DNA from: UBA932 sp031548545
Lineage (GTDB): Bacteria; Bacteroidota; Bacteroidia; Bacteroidales; UBA932
Assembly: GCA_031548545.1 (NCBI GenBank)
Contig: JAVBQY010000021.1
Location: 1-22,353 of the forward strand
DNA length: 22,353 nucleotides
Direction: 5' to 3'
Part shown: piece by piece, positions 6,427-13,802 of the stretch
Layout of the letters: each line of letters opens with the position of its first letter
Numbering within the stretch: position 1 is the first letter of the stretch
The notes under the pieces: generated by a model
Told to the model about the DNA's origin: nothing
What the model saw: the letters and a program-made list of their open reading frames with translations, nothing else
Databases searched by the model: none
Position numbers and translations under genes: made by a program

Positions 6427-7036
6427 ATTCATCGCACGCATTGCCTGCCTGGCCTTCGTTTGCCTGCTGTTGCCGGCTCAGCCTGCCGGCGCCGCTCCGG
6501 CCGATACTACGAAACATTCTTCGCTGGATGTCAGCCTTGGCCTGGGTTGGGGGTACTATTTCAACGATATGTACAATGTCCCCGGGAGTGAGATTCATAA
6601 CAATAAACCGGCCTTTTCCGTCCGCGCCATGTGGGTGCCGCGCTACCGCCTGCAAATAGGGGTGCAATCGGGTTATTACCCCATGTTCTCTTCGGATGCC
6701 GTGATAAGCGGCCAGACCGGCAGACTGGAAAAGACATACGGTTACCGTGCCGTAGTACCCTTTTTCGTGCTGGCCTCCATGCGCCTTGTGGACCACTTCT
6801 ACCTGTCGGCCGGCGCTGGTCCCGCCTTCCTGCACTACACCATAGAAACGGACGGAGAGCGTTCCGACGGATCGCAATGGAGCGGCGCCAACTTCCTGAT
6901 ATCCGCCGAATATAAATATCCTATTACCGACAAGCTGCGCTTGGGCGTAATGGCGGAATATACCCGTTTCGGCAAGACCGAAGACGACCATATGACCATA
7001 CAGGCCACCATAGCCTACCGGCTATTCAGTTGGTAA
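6404..7036 (+). CDS. Outer-membrane beta-barrel protein
   Basis: The 210-residue protein starts 23 bases inside the phosphodiesterase gene in another frame. A signal peptide covers about residues 9-30 (FIARIACLAFVCLLLPAQPAGA). The mature part looks like a small OmpA/OmpW-type barrel: SLDVSLGLGWGYYF, FSVRAMWVPRYRLQIGVQSGYYP, VVPFFVLASMRLVDHFYLSAGAGPAF, FLISAEYKYPITDKLRLGVMAEYTRF, ending TIQATIAYRLFSW with a terminal aromatic, the classic outer-membrane sorting feature. The DHFYLSAGAGPAF pattern is common in Bacteroidota barrels annotated only as outer-membrane beta-barrel proteins. Ligand unknown. Confidence 0.8.
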   Translation: MSTTITNKFIARIACLAFVCLLLPAQPAGAAPADTTKHSSLDVSLGLGWGYYFNDMYNVPGSEIHNNKPAFSVRAMWVPRYRLQIGVQSGYYPMFSSDAVISGQTGRLEKTYGYRAVVPFFVLASMRLVDHFYLSAGAGPAFLHYTIETDGERSDGSQWSGANFLISAEYKYPITDKLRLGVMAEYTRFGKTEDDHMTIQATIAYRLFSW

Positions 7037-7039
7037 AAG

Positions 7040-7372
7040 GTGAAAGATATTAACTTCTTTGAGCAGGTTTGGGCCGTGGTACGTGAAGTGCCCCGCGGCC
7101 GGGTGACCACCTATGGCGCTATAGCCAAAGCGCTGGGTTCTCCGCAGTCGAGCCGTATGGTCGGTTGGGCCATGAATGCGGCGCATGAGCTGGAGGACGT
7201 GCCCGCACACAGGGTGGTGAACCGCCTCGGCATGCTTAGCGGAAAGGTGCATTTCCATCCACCGTCCTCCATGCAGAAACGCCTGGAGGCCGAGGGCGTC
7301 AAAGTAAAAAAAGACAAGGTGCTCGCCTTTGAACAACTGTTCTGGGATCCGGTGAAAGAGCTGGCCCTTTAA
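7040..7372 (+). CDS. Alkyltransferase-like DNA-binding protein (MGMT family without the active cysteine)
   Basis: The 110-residue protein starts with GTG, three bases after the barrel gene. It matches the DNA-binding domain of O6-alkylguanine-DNA alkyltransferases: VPRGRVTTYGAIAKALGSPQSSRMVGWAMNAA (helix-turn-helix with the base-flipping Tyr25 and Arg39) and VPAHRVVNRLGML. The methyl-acceptor motif PCHR reads PAHR (residues 55-58), so it cannot accept an alkyl group. Members of this alkyltransferase-like class bind alkylated guanine and are thought to mark it for nucleotide excision repair. Its place at the end of an envelope operon is odd and may simply be read-through. Its stop overlaps the convergent MATE gene by four bases, leaving no room for a terminator between them. 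Confidence 0.9.
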   Translation: MKDINFFEQVWAVVREVPRGRVTTYGAIAKALGSPQSSRMVGWAMNAAHELEDVPAHRVVNRLGMLSGKVHFHPPSSMQKRLEAEGVKVKKDKVLAFEQLFWDPVKELAL

Positions 7373-8673
7373 ATTTTCGTATATATATTTCTTTTCGCCA
7401 ATACCTGGCAACCGGCCGTGCGCATGGCCAGGTGCAGGGTATAGGCCAGCCAGATGGCATGGACGCCGATGCTGTTATGGAACAGGAAATAGCCGCCCAG
7501 GAAAAACAACACGGACAAGACCATGATATTCCGCATGGGTACGGAGGCGGTAGCGCCGATATAAATACCGTCCCACATAAAGGCTAAGCAGCTGGCCAGC
7601 GGCATGACGATCACCCACCAGAAATAATGGCGGGCATCGGCCATCACTGCCGGATCGGAGGTTATCATCCGTATAAATCCGTCGAACCCGATGGCGTATA
7701 ATATAGTAGAAAGAGCGCCTATAGCCAGGGTCCAGACAAACAAAGACCTGATCGCCCGGTGCAGGCGCAGGCGGTCTTTGGCGCCGATGTAACGCCCGGT
7801 GAGCGCTTCGCCGGCATAAGCAAAACCATCAATAAAATAAGAACTCAGCAGCATTAATTTCAGCAAAATGGTATTTACGGCGATCACTTCTTCTCCATAT
7901 TTGGAGGAAAAAATGATAATGCCGTTGTACACCACCTGCATGCCTAAGGAGCGGATAATGATGTCGCCGCTGACCATGAAAAAACTCTTCATCCGCTGCA
8001 GGCGGATGTCTGACCAACGGATATATTTCCGCAATTTGCCGTAGCGCAGGGCCAGCAAAGCCACTCCTGTGGCCAGGCCCACGTACTGCGCCGCCACGGT
8101 TCCCAGCGCAATGCCCTTAATTCCAAGGCCCATCGGAATGGCCAGTACAAGGCTGAAAACGATATGTATGCCGTTCACCACAACATCAATGATCATAGGG
8201 CTCAAGGAATTTTGCATGCCGATGAACCATCCCCGGATCACAAACAGTACCATTACCGCCGGCGCCGCCCATACCCGGATAAGGAAATACTGCCGGGCAA
8301 AGCCGGCGGCCTCGGGCGAGGCGTCTACGATATTGAAGATATAATGAATGACGGGATATTGCAGTAAAAGAATCAACAGGGCCGAGACCAGGGCCGTGGC
8401 CGTGGCTTCCATGAGTACTTTTACGGCGCCCTGCAGGTCGCGGCGTCCATAGGCTTGCGCCGTAAAGCCGCTGGTACTCAGGCGCAGGAACCCGAAGTTC
8501 CAGTACAGCAAATCGAACAGCATACTGCCTATGGCAATGCCACTGATCATTATCGCATTGCCTATGTGCCCGCTGATGGCCAGGTCTACCAGCCCTACCA
8601 GGGGTATGGTCAGATTGGCCAGGATGCTGGGCAGCGCCAGCCGCAGTATCTTCTTGTTGATCTCTTTATACAC
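7369..8673 (-). CDS. MATE-family multidrug/cation exporter (DinF-like)
   Basis: The 434-residue protein has about 12 membrane segments in the two-bundle arrangement of MATE transporters. It starts KILRLALPSILANLTIPLVGLVDLAISGHIG, the family signature in which helix 1 carries P..L.NL..PL and helix 2 D.A..GH. Similar motifs recur in the second half (DGFAYAGEALTGRYIGA, WDGIYIGATASVPMRN). Such proteins export cationic drugs or metabolites using a proton or sodium gradient; the DinF-like branch fits the N-terminus and length. Start: GTG at 8673 is the first usable codon after an in-frame stop (GTG TAT AAA). It has a long leader with its own predicted promoter at 8883-8890, containing a tandem repeat and a protein remnant whose last codons overlap the start. 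Confidence 0.9.
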   Translation of the reverse strand: MYKEINKKILRLALPSILANLTIPLVGLVDLAISGHIGNAIMISGIAIGSMLFDLLYWNFGFLRLSTSGFTAQAYGRRDLQGAVKVLMEATATALVSALLILLLQYPVIHYIFNIVDASPEAAGFARQYFLIRVWAAPAVMVLFVIRGWFIGMQNSLSPMIIDVVVNGIHIVFSLVLAIPMGLGIKGIALGTVAAQYVGLATGVALLALRYGKLRKYIRWSDIRLQRMKSFFMVSGDIIIRSLGMQVVYNGIIIFSSKYGEEVIAVNTILLKLMLLSSYFIDGFAYAGEALTGRYIGAKDRLRLHRAIRSLFVWTLAIGALSTILYAIGFDGFIRMITSDPAVMADARHYFWWVIVMPLASCLAFMWDGIYIGATASVPMRNIMVLSVLFFLGGYFLFHNSIGVHAIWLAYTLHLAMRTAGCQVLAKRNIYTKI

Positions 8674-8830
8674 TTGGTGAATCTAATGTTGCACTGCTTT
8701 TATTAATGGTTTTGATAATATCAAGCCTGTTTTTCCCAGGGTGATTGTATAGAAAATCTATAATATGGCAAAGACTGGTTTTTACCTTATCATTTACCTT
8801 ATCATTTACTTTATCATTTACTTTATCATT
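8666..8830 (-). pseudogene. Remnant of a protein C-terminus (NDKV repeat plus helix-turn-helix-like tail)
   Basis: On the minus strand a frame with no usable start codon reads four NDKV repeats, then KTSLCHIIDFLYNHPGKNRL, then DIIKTINKSSATLDSPSV and a stop, 54 residues in all. From memory, such NDxV tetrapeptide repeats followed by a winged-helix segment ('I..FL..NPG..R..I......S..T') form the C-termini of RecG-like/Schlafen AlbA_2 ATP-binding proteins in Bacteroidota. In-frame stops (TAA, TGA) lie just upstream and the rest of such a gene is absent. It is best read as a decayed fragment now serving as leader of the MATE gene, overlapping its first codons. Confidence 0.5.
8783..8830 (-). repeat. 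12-bp tandem repeat, four copies
   Basis: Four contiguous copies of a 12-bp unit (plus strand TACCTTATCATT twice, TACTTTATCATT twice) lie in the MATE leader. Read on the transcribed minus strand, each unit is a complete three-codon reading frame, ATG-ATA-AAG-TAA or ATG-ATA-AGG-TAA; in another frame it encodes NDKV. Copy number may vary by slippage. Confidence 0.9.
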
Positions 8831-8882
8831 TATAGATTAGCTGTTGTGGTGTCATTAGCGGTGGATGTATATTTTTACTGAA

Positions 8883-8890
8883 CAAAGATA
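8883..8890 (-). promoter_or_regulatory. Predicted promoter of the MATE gene
   Basis: TATCTTTG on the minus strand is a perfect Bacteroidota -7 box. The -33 region is T-rich without a clear TTTG. A start near 8876 would give a leader of about 200 bases before the GTG at 8673, containing the tandem repeat. It lies just past the arfB stop, so the exporter can be transcribed separately from gpmI-arfB. Confidence 0.5.
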
Positions 8891-8899
8891 AAAATATTT

Positions 8900-9301
8900 T
8901 TAAAGAAAATGGGGCTTGCGTTCCTTTTTCTTTTCAGACAGCCGTTGCTTATTATCCAGCCGTTTTTCAACCGCCGCTTTAGTCGGCTTGGTCTTCCGCC
9001 GCGGTTTTACCGGTTTCAGCGCTTTTTCTATTAAGGCGATGGCCTTGCTTATTGCTATGGCTTTATTCTTGAGTTGTGACCGCTCTTCTTCGCACACCAC
9101 ACTCAACAATCCGTCGGCATTGAGGCGGGCGGAGAGTTGTTGCAACAAGCGGTCTTTTTCTTCATCGCTGAATAAAAAAGAAGACGAAATGTCGAACAAG
9201 AGTTCCACTTTCGTCTCCACTTTATTCACGTTCTGTCCGCCTTTGCCGCCGCTCCGCGAGGTGCGGAACCGGCATTCCGTTTCAAAGCCGGTATAGTCCA
9301 T
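8900..9301 (-). CDS. arfB: Alternative ribosome-rescue factor B (codon-independent peptidyl-tRNA hydrolase)
   Basis: The 133-residue protein has the release-factor-like domain with the catalytic GGQ (residues 21-23) in FRTSRSGGKGGQNVNKVETKVELLFDI, followed by the usual helical part and a basic tail KPVKPRRKTKPTKAAVEKRL...KKKERK. This class enters stalled ribosomes at the end of broken mRNAs: the tail sits in the empty mRNA channel while GGQ releases the nascent chain. Length and tail match ArfB (YaeJ) rather than RF1/RF2, which carry extra domains. The gene starts three bases after gpmI and is probably co-transcribed with it. The nearby rnr gene encodes an RNase that degrades such defective mRNAs, a plausible functional neighbour. 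Confidence 0.93.
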   Translation of the reverse strand: MDYTGFETECRFRTSRSGGKGGQNVNKVETKVELLFDISSSFLFSDEEKDRLLQQLSARLNADGLLSVVCEEERSQLKNKAIAISKAIALIEKALKPVKPRRKTKPTKAAVEKRLDNKQRLSEKKKERKPHFL

Positions 9302-9304
9302 TGC

Positions 9305-10885
9305 TTAATCAACCAGGGCTTTTCCGGTCATTTCCTTCGGCTGCTCAATGCCCATCAACTTTAAGATAGTAGGGGCAATGTCCGCCAGAATACCGTCGCG
9401 CACGGTCTTCACCTCCTTGTCCACCACCACAAAGGGAACGGGGTTCAGAGAATGCGCCGTATTGGGAGAGCCGTCGGGGTTTTCCGCATGGTCGGCATTC
9501 CCGTGGTCGGCGGTGATCAACACCGTATAGCCATTGTCCTGTGCGGTTTTCACTACCTCATCCACACAACTGTCCACCGCTTTTATCGCCTTGGTAATGG
9601 CTTCATATACGCCGGTGTGCCCTACCATATCCCCATTGGCAAAGTTCAGCGCAATGAAATCATACTTCTGCGTTTTCAGCGCGGTAGTCAACTGGTCTTT
9701 CACCTCAAAAGCGCTCATCTCCGGCTGCAGGTCATAGGTGGCTACTTTCGGAGAGGCCACCAGAATACGGTCTTCACTCGGGAATTTTTCTTCACGCCCG
9801 CCGGAGAAAAAGAAAGTAACGTGGGCATACTTCTCCGTTTCGGCAATACGCAACTGCGTGCGACAATTTGCGGACACTACCTCGCCCAGCGTATTTTGCA
9901 CGTTATCCTTGTCAAACAAGATATGCAAGCCTTTGAACTTGTCATCATAGGGCGTAATGGTACAATAATACAAAGGTATATTTTTCATTTCCAGGATGGC
10001 CTTTTTAGCCTCTGCGGAGGCTGTGCTTCCTTCGGCATTCGCCTCGTCCTGCGCTTTTTGCAGCAGCTCGGGCTGGGTGAACACAATACTCAGTTCCTTG
10101 GCGCGGTCATTACGGAAATTGAAGAAGATCACCGCATCACCCGGTTGAATAGTGGCTACCGGCCGGCCGTTTTCCGTACAAACCAGCGGTTTGATGAATT
10201 CGTCGGTTACTCCAGCGTCATAAGATTGTTGCATAGCCTCGGCCGCATCGCTAATAGCGGTTCCCTTGCCTTCCACCATCAGGTCGTAAGACGCCTTTAC
10301 CCGCTCCCAACGTTTATCGCGGTCCATGCCGTAATAACGGCCGATTATCGACGCTATTTTTCCGCTGGATGCGGCCAGGTGCTTTTGCAATTGCTCAATA
10401 AAGCCCTTTCCGCTCTTCGGGTCCGTGTCACGGCCATCCATGAAACAGTGTACAAACAATTTGTCAATACCATAGGCCTTCCCCACATCACACAATTTGA
10501 ACAGGTGTTCCAGCGAGCTGTGTACGCCGCCGTCGCTCACCAGTCCCAACAGGTGCAACTGTTTATTGTTCTCTTTCACGTATTGGTAGACCTTCTTTAT
10601 TTCTTCATTCTCAAGTATAGAATTGTCACGGCAGGCCCGGTTGATCTTTACCAGATCCTGGTACAGTACCCGTCCTGCGCCGATATTCAGGTGACCCACT
10701 TCCGAGTTGCCCATCTGTCCGTCGGGCAGCCCTACCGACTCGCCGCAGGCCATCAGTTGGGCGTGGGGGTATTCTTTCATCAGGCGGTCCATCGTAGGAG
10801 CGCCGGTAGTATAAATGACATTGGAGTGATCATGCTTGCCGATTCCCCAACCATCTAAAATCATTAGTAAAACTTTCTTATTCAT
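9305..10885 (-). CDS. gpmI: 2,3-bisphosphoglycerate-independent phosphoglycerate mutase
   Basis: This 526-residue enzyme interconverts 3- and 2-phosphoglycerate in glycolysis and gluconeogenesis, using two manganese ions and a phosphoserine intermediate. Visible hallmarks: LMILDGWG with metal ligand Asp11, GNSEVGHLNIGAGR with catalytic Ser61, the phosphate-transfer domain motifs HLLGLVSDGGVHS, CFMDGRDTDP and IGRYYGMDRD, FFNFRNDRAKEL, and C-terminal ligands in FANGDMVGHTG and ITADHGNAD. Length is slightly above the usual 505-515. It is divergent from rnr, with overlapping promoters between, and arfB follows three bases after its stop. pfkA, another glycolytic gene, is in the same window but transcribed separately. 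Confidence 0.98.
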   Translation of the reverse strand: MNKKVLLMILDGWGIGKHDHSNVIYTTGAPTMDRLMKEYPHAQLMACGESVGLPDGQMGNSEVGHLNIGAGRVLYQDLVKINRACRDNSILENEEIKKVYQYVKENNKQLHLLGLVSDGGVHSSLEHLFKLCDVGKAYGIDKLFVHCFMDGRDTDPKSGKGFIEQLQKHLAASSGKIASIIGRYYGMDRDKRWERVKASYDLMVEGKGTAISDAAEAMQQSYDAGVTDEFIKPLVCTENGRPVATIQPGDAVIFFNFRNDRAKELSIVFTQPELLQKAQDEANAEGSTASAEAKKAILEMKNIPLYYCTITPYDDKFKGLHILFDKDNVQNTLGEVVSANCRTQLRIAETEKYAHVTFFFSGGREEKFPSEDRILVASPKVATYDLQPEMSAFEVKDQLTTALKTQKYDFIALNFANGDMVGHTGVYEAITKAIKAVDSCVDEVVKTAQDNGYTVLITADHGNADHAENPDGSPNTAHSLNPVPFVVVDKEVKTVRDGILADIAPTILKLMGIEQPKEMTGKALVD

Positions 10886-10928
10886 ATAATTTTGCTTTTT
10901 ATTTTCGTATACTTCTAATTAAAGTGCG

Positions 10929-10936
10929 TACATTTG
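10929..10936 (+). promoter_or_regulatory. Housekeeping -7 box for rnr
   Basis: TACATTTG matches TAnnTTTG and lies 28 bases before the rnr ATG. TTTC about 22 bases upstream could serve as a weak -33. It overlaps the divergent gpmI promoter. Confidence 0.5.
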
Positions 10937-10948
10937 TGAATTAACGTA

Positions 10949-10956
10949 CAAAGATA
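10949..10956 (-). promoter_or_regulatory. Housekeeping -7 box for gpmI-arfB
   Basis: TATCTTTG on the minus strand is a perfect -7 box, about 63 bases before the gpmI ATG. The -33 position would fall inside the first codons of rnr, where only a T-rich stretch is seen. The two divergent start sites would nearly coincide. Confidence 0.5.
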
Positions 10957-10964
10957 ATCATTTT

Positions 10965-13100
10965 ATGGCGAAGAAGAAAAAAGCCTATTTGCCGGCCGAA
11001 AAACTGAAAGATGCATTGCATCAATGGTTTAAAAACCACCCACGACAGCCTATAGCCACCAGAGAACTTGTAAAATATTTGCGTGTTAACCCTGAAGACG
11101 CCCGTGCATTCGGACTGGCGCTTGAGCAGCTGGTAGCCGAAAACATCATCATTAATCTATCACAGAAACGCTACAAATTATCCATAGCCCAATCCAACCA
11201 CCCCAAGGCGGAAGGAACTGTTATGATGTCACGCGGCGGCTTTGCCTTTGTGACGGTAGAGGGATATCCGGAAGATATTTTCCTCTCCATCAACAAGCTG
11301 CATGGTGCCTTACACGGTGACCGGGTACAGTTGGCCATTGCGCCAAGCACTACCAAAAAGCGTTCGGAAGAAGGAGAAGTCATCGCCATCCTGGAACGCT
11401 CCAAGCGCCCTTATATCGGCGTGGTACAGATTTCCGGAAAGCAGGCCTATGTGATTACCGACAGCCGCTACATGCCCTATGACATCCGTGTAATGCCCGA
11501 AGACATCAACGGGGCGAAGAACGGAGAAAAAGTGGCGGTGCTGGTGACCGGATGGATAGAGTCCAAGCGCGAACCGGTCGGAAAAATCACCCAGGTCCTG
11601 GGCCGGCCCGGCGACAATGACACCGAAATGCATGCCATCCTGGCGGAGTTCGGCCTGCCTTATCATTTTGACAAAGAAATAGAGGAGGAAGCCGGGAAGA
11701 TATCCGCAAAAATCAGCAAGGCCGAAGTGGCCAAGCGCCGTGACTTCCGCGGAATCACCACCTTCACCATTGACCCCACCGATGCCAAGGACTTTGACGA
11801 CGCCCTGTCCATCCAACAGCTGGACAACGGCAACTGGGAGGTCGGCGTACACATAGCCGACGTAACGCACTATGTAGACCTCAACTCGCTGGTAGAGGCC
11901 GAGGCCAAGGCGCGCGCCACCTCGGTATACCTGGTAGACCGTACCGTTCCCATGTTGCCCGAACGCCTCTCCAACGAACTCTGTTCCCTGCGCCCCGATG
12001 AAGACAAACTCTGCTTCTCGGCCGTATTCGAGCTGGATACCAACGCCAAGGTCCTGAACCGTTGGGTCGGCCGCACCGTCATCCGCTCCAACCACCGTTT
12101 CGACTATGACAATGCCCAGGACGTGCTGGATACGAAAAAAGGCCCCTATGCCAAAGAGCTCTTGGCCTTGCATCGCCTGGCCAAAAAATTACGCACCAAA
12201 CGCTTCAAGAACGGCGCCTTGGACTTTGATACGCCCGAGCCCAAGGTCATGGTAGATGCTGCCGGAAAGCCCATAGGCATCTACTTCAAGGAGATGAAAG
12301 ACTCCAATTTCCTGATCGAAGAGTTCATGTTGCTGGCCAACTGCGGTGTGGCCGAGATGATTGCCACCGCGCCCCAGCCCAAAACCTTTGTGTACCGTGT
12401 GCATGATGAGCCTACCGGAGACCGTTTGCAGGTCTTCCGCGACTTCATCAAACACTTTGGTTACAAGATGGGTCCCATGAAAACCAAGCGCGACATTGCC
12501 AAAGAAATAAACCGGATCCTGGAAGCGGCAAAAGACAAGCCCGAGTGCCACAGCCTTGAGATTATGGCCCTGCGCACCATGGCCCGCGCCGTTTACTCCA
12601 CCGACAATATAGGCCACTACGGCCTGGCTTTTGATAACTATACCCATTTTACCTCTCCCATCCGCCGTTATCCGGATATGATGGTACACCGTCTGCTGGC
12701 CATGTACATGGCCGGCGCCGATTCACAGGACAAGGGCTATTACCAGGACCTCTGTAAACACGCCTCACAGCGCGAACAACTGGCGGCCGAAGCCGAGCGC
12801 GCCAGCATCAAATACAAGATGGTGGAATTCATGGAGGGCAAAGAAGGCCAGGTCTTTGAAGGCAATGTCTCGGGGGTTACCGAAAATGGGATTTACGTAG
12901 AAATCAACGCCACCGGCATAGAAGGCTATATTCCTCAGCGTGAAATGAAAGGCGATTTATTCTTCTTCATCCCCGAACGCTTCATGTACAGGGGCCGCCG
13001 TACCGGCCGCACCATCTCCTTCGGCGACCCGATGCGGGTCCGCCTCATGCGCGCCCGCCTCGACCAGAAATTGCTGGACTTTGCGATGGTGGAGGAGTAA
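10965..13100 (+). CDS. rnr: Ribonuclease R
   Basis: This 711-residue 3'-5' exoribonuclease degrades structured RNA, including rRNA fragments and defective mRNA. Domains in order: an N-terminal basic winged helix (about 1-75), cold-shock OB folds (about 80-235, with GTVMMSRGGFAFVTVEG), the RNB catalytic domain from about 260 with FTIDPTDAKDFDDALSI (metal-binding Asp270, Asp273, Asp276, Asp278/279), CSLRPDEDKLCFS, YRVHDEP, and HYGLAFDNYTHFTSPIRRYPDMMVHR, and a C-terminal S1 domain (about 625-710, VFEGNVSGVTENGIYVEI). It lacks the long lysine-rich tail of the E. coli enzyme, as expected for Bacteroidota. It is transcribed alone, divergent from gpmI; no intrinsic terminator is visible after it. 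Confidence 0.97.
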   Translation: MAKKKKAYLPAEKLKDALHQWFKNHPRQPIATRELVKYLRVNPEDARAFGLALEQLVAENIIINLSQKRYKLSIAQSNHPKAEGTVMMSRGGFAFVTVEGYPEDIFLSINKLHGALHGDRVQLAIAPSTTKKRSEEGEVIAILERSKRPYIGVVQISGKQAYVITDSRYMPYDIRVMPEDINGAKNGEKVAVLVTGWIESKREPVGKITQVLGRPGDNDTEMHAILAEFGLPYHFDKEIEEEAGKISAKISKAEVAKRRDFRGITTFTIDPTDAKDFDDALSIQQLDNGNWEVGVHIADVTHYVDLNSLVEAEAKARATSVYLVDRTVPMLPERLSNELCSLRPDEDKLCFSAVFELDTNAKVLNRWVGRTVIRSNHRFDYDNAQDVLDTKKGPYAKELLALHRLAKKLRTKRFKNGALDFDTPEPKVMVDAAGKPIGIYFKEMKDSNFLIEEFMLLANCGVAEMIATAPQPKTFVYRVHDEPTGDRLQVFRDFIKHFGYKMGPMKTKRDIAKEINRILEAAKDKPECHSLEIMALRTMARAVYSTDNIGHYGLAFDNYTHFTSPIRRYPDMMVHRLLAMYMAGADSQDKGYYQDLCKHASQREQLAAEAERASIKYKMVEFMEGKEGQVFEGNVSGVTENGIYVEINATGIEGYIPQREMKGDLFFFIPERFMYRGRRTGRTISFGDPMRVRLMRARLDQKLLDFAMVEE

Positions 13101-13177
13101 GGTTGCGTTTAGGCTTTTGTTTATTATTGCTTTTGGGTGAAAATAAACCGGAAAACTGGGTAATTCAAAAAAAATCT

Positions 13178-13185
13178 TATCTTTG
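13178..13185 (+). promoter_or_regulatory. Promoter of the NfeD-flotillin operon
   Basis: TATCTTTG is a perfect -7 box 24 bases before the ATG at 13210, preceded by a run of eight A residues like the ribosomal promoters. No TTTG is found at the expected distance. Confidence 0.6.
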
Positions 13186-13209
13186 TAAGCAATAAAACCT
13201 TTTTGCCTT

Positions 13210-13782
13210 ATGGAACTTTGGTGGAACTCTTTGGATCTTTATCTGCAGATTATGTGGGGGATAGCCATTCCCTCCAGTATTGTATTCATCATTCAGATGA
13301 TCATGACCTTCGCAGGCATGGATGCCGACGGCGGTATTGACGGCGATGCCGGTTCCGGCGCCGATTCCGACGGCGGAGCGCCCTTCCAGCTTTTCACTTT
13401 CCGCAATTTTATCAACTTTCTGCTGGGCTTTTCCTGGGCCGGTATTTCTTTCTATAATACTATAAGTAATACTTTTTGGCTAACCGTATTGTCGGCTTTT
13501 ATCGGCGCACTGCTGGTAGCTATCGTGATGCTTATTTTTTACGGACTCAGCCGGATCACCCAAAGCGGAAACATTGATGTAAACAATGCCGTTGGCCTTA
13601 CCGCCTCCGTTTACTATCCGATTCCCGCCGCCCGTAAAGGCACCGGAAAAATCCAGATCAACATCCAACAGGCCGTACGCGAGTATGACGCCCTTACCGA
13701 TGGCGAAGCCCTGGCCACCGGCCGGTTGATCCGTGTAAAGGCTGTCCTGGACAGCAGCACCCTCCTTGTCGAACCCGTATAA
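13210..13782 (+). CDS. NfeD-like membrane protein, flotillin partner
   Basis: The 190-residue protein has an N-terminal membrane segment (about 10-35), an acidic, glycine-rich loop (MDADGGIDGDAGSGADSDGG), two more membrane segments (about 64-88 and 92-115), and a C-terminal beta-rich domain of about 70 residues (GLTASVYYPIPAARKGTGKIQINI...GRLIRVKAVLDSSTLLVEPV) that fits the OB fold of NfeD proteins. Short NfeD proteins without the protease domain are usually encoded just before a flotillin, as here (20 bases upstream), and are thought to anchor or regulate flotillin assemblies in the membrane. Assignment rests on topology and neighbour more than on motifs. Confidence 0.8.
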   Translation: MELWWNSLDLYLQIMWGIAIPSSIVFIIQMIMTFAGMDADGGIDGDAGSGADSDGGAPFQLFTFRNFINFLLGFSWAGISFYNTISNTFWLTVLSAFIGALLVAIVMLIFYGLSRITQSGNIDVNNAVGLTASVYYPIPAARKGTGKIQINIQQAVREYDALTDGEALATGRLIRVKAVLDSSTLLVEPV

Positions 13783-13802
13783 TTTATTAATCTCACACCA
13801 AT

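Noticed and set aside
8783..8830. Short CRISPR-like repeat array
   Set aside because: Units are 12 bp and directly adjacent, with no spacers; it is a simple tandem repeat.
9452..10858. 468-codon plus-strand open frame
   Set aside because: It is antisense to gpmI, whose catalytic motifs are all intact; its translation has no recognisable domain.
11310..12173. 287-codon minus-strand open frame
   Set aside because: Antisense to the RNB domain of rnr, with no protein-like features.
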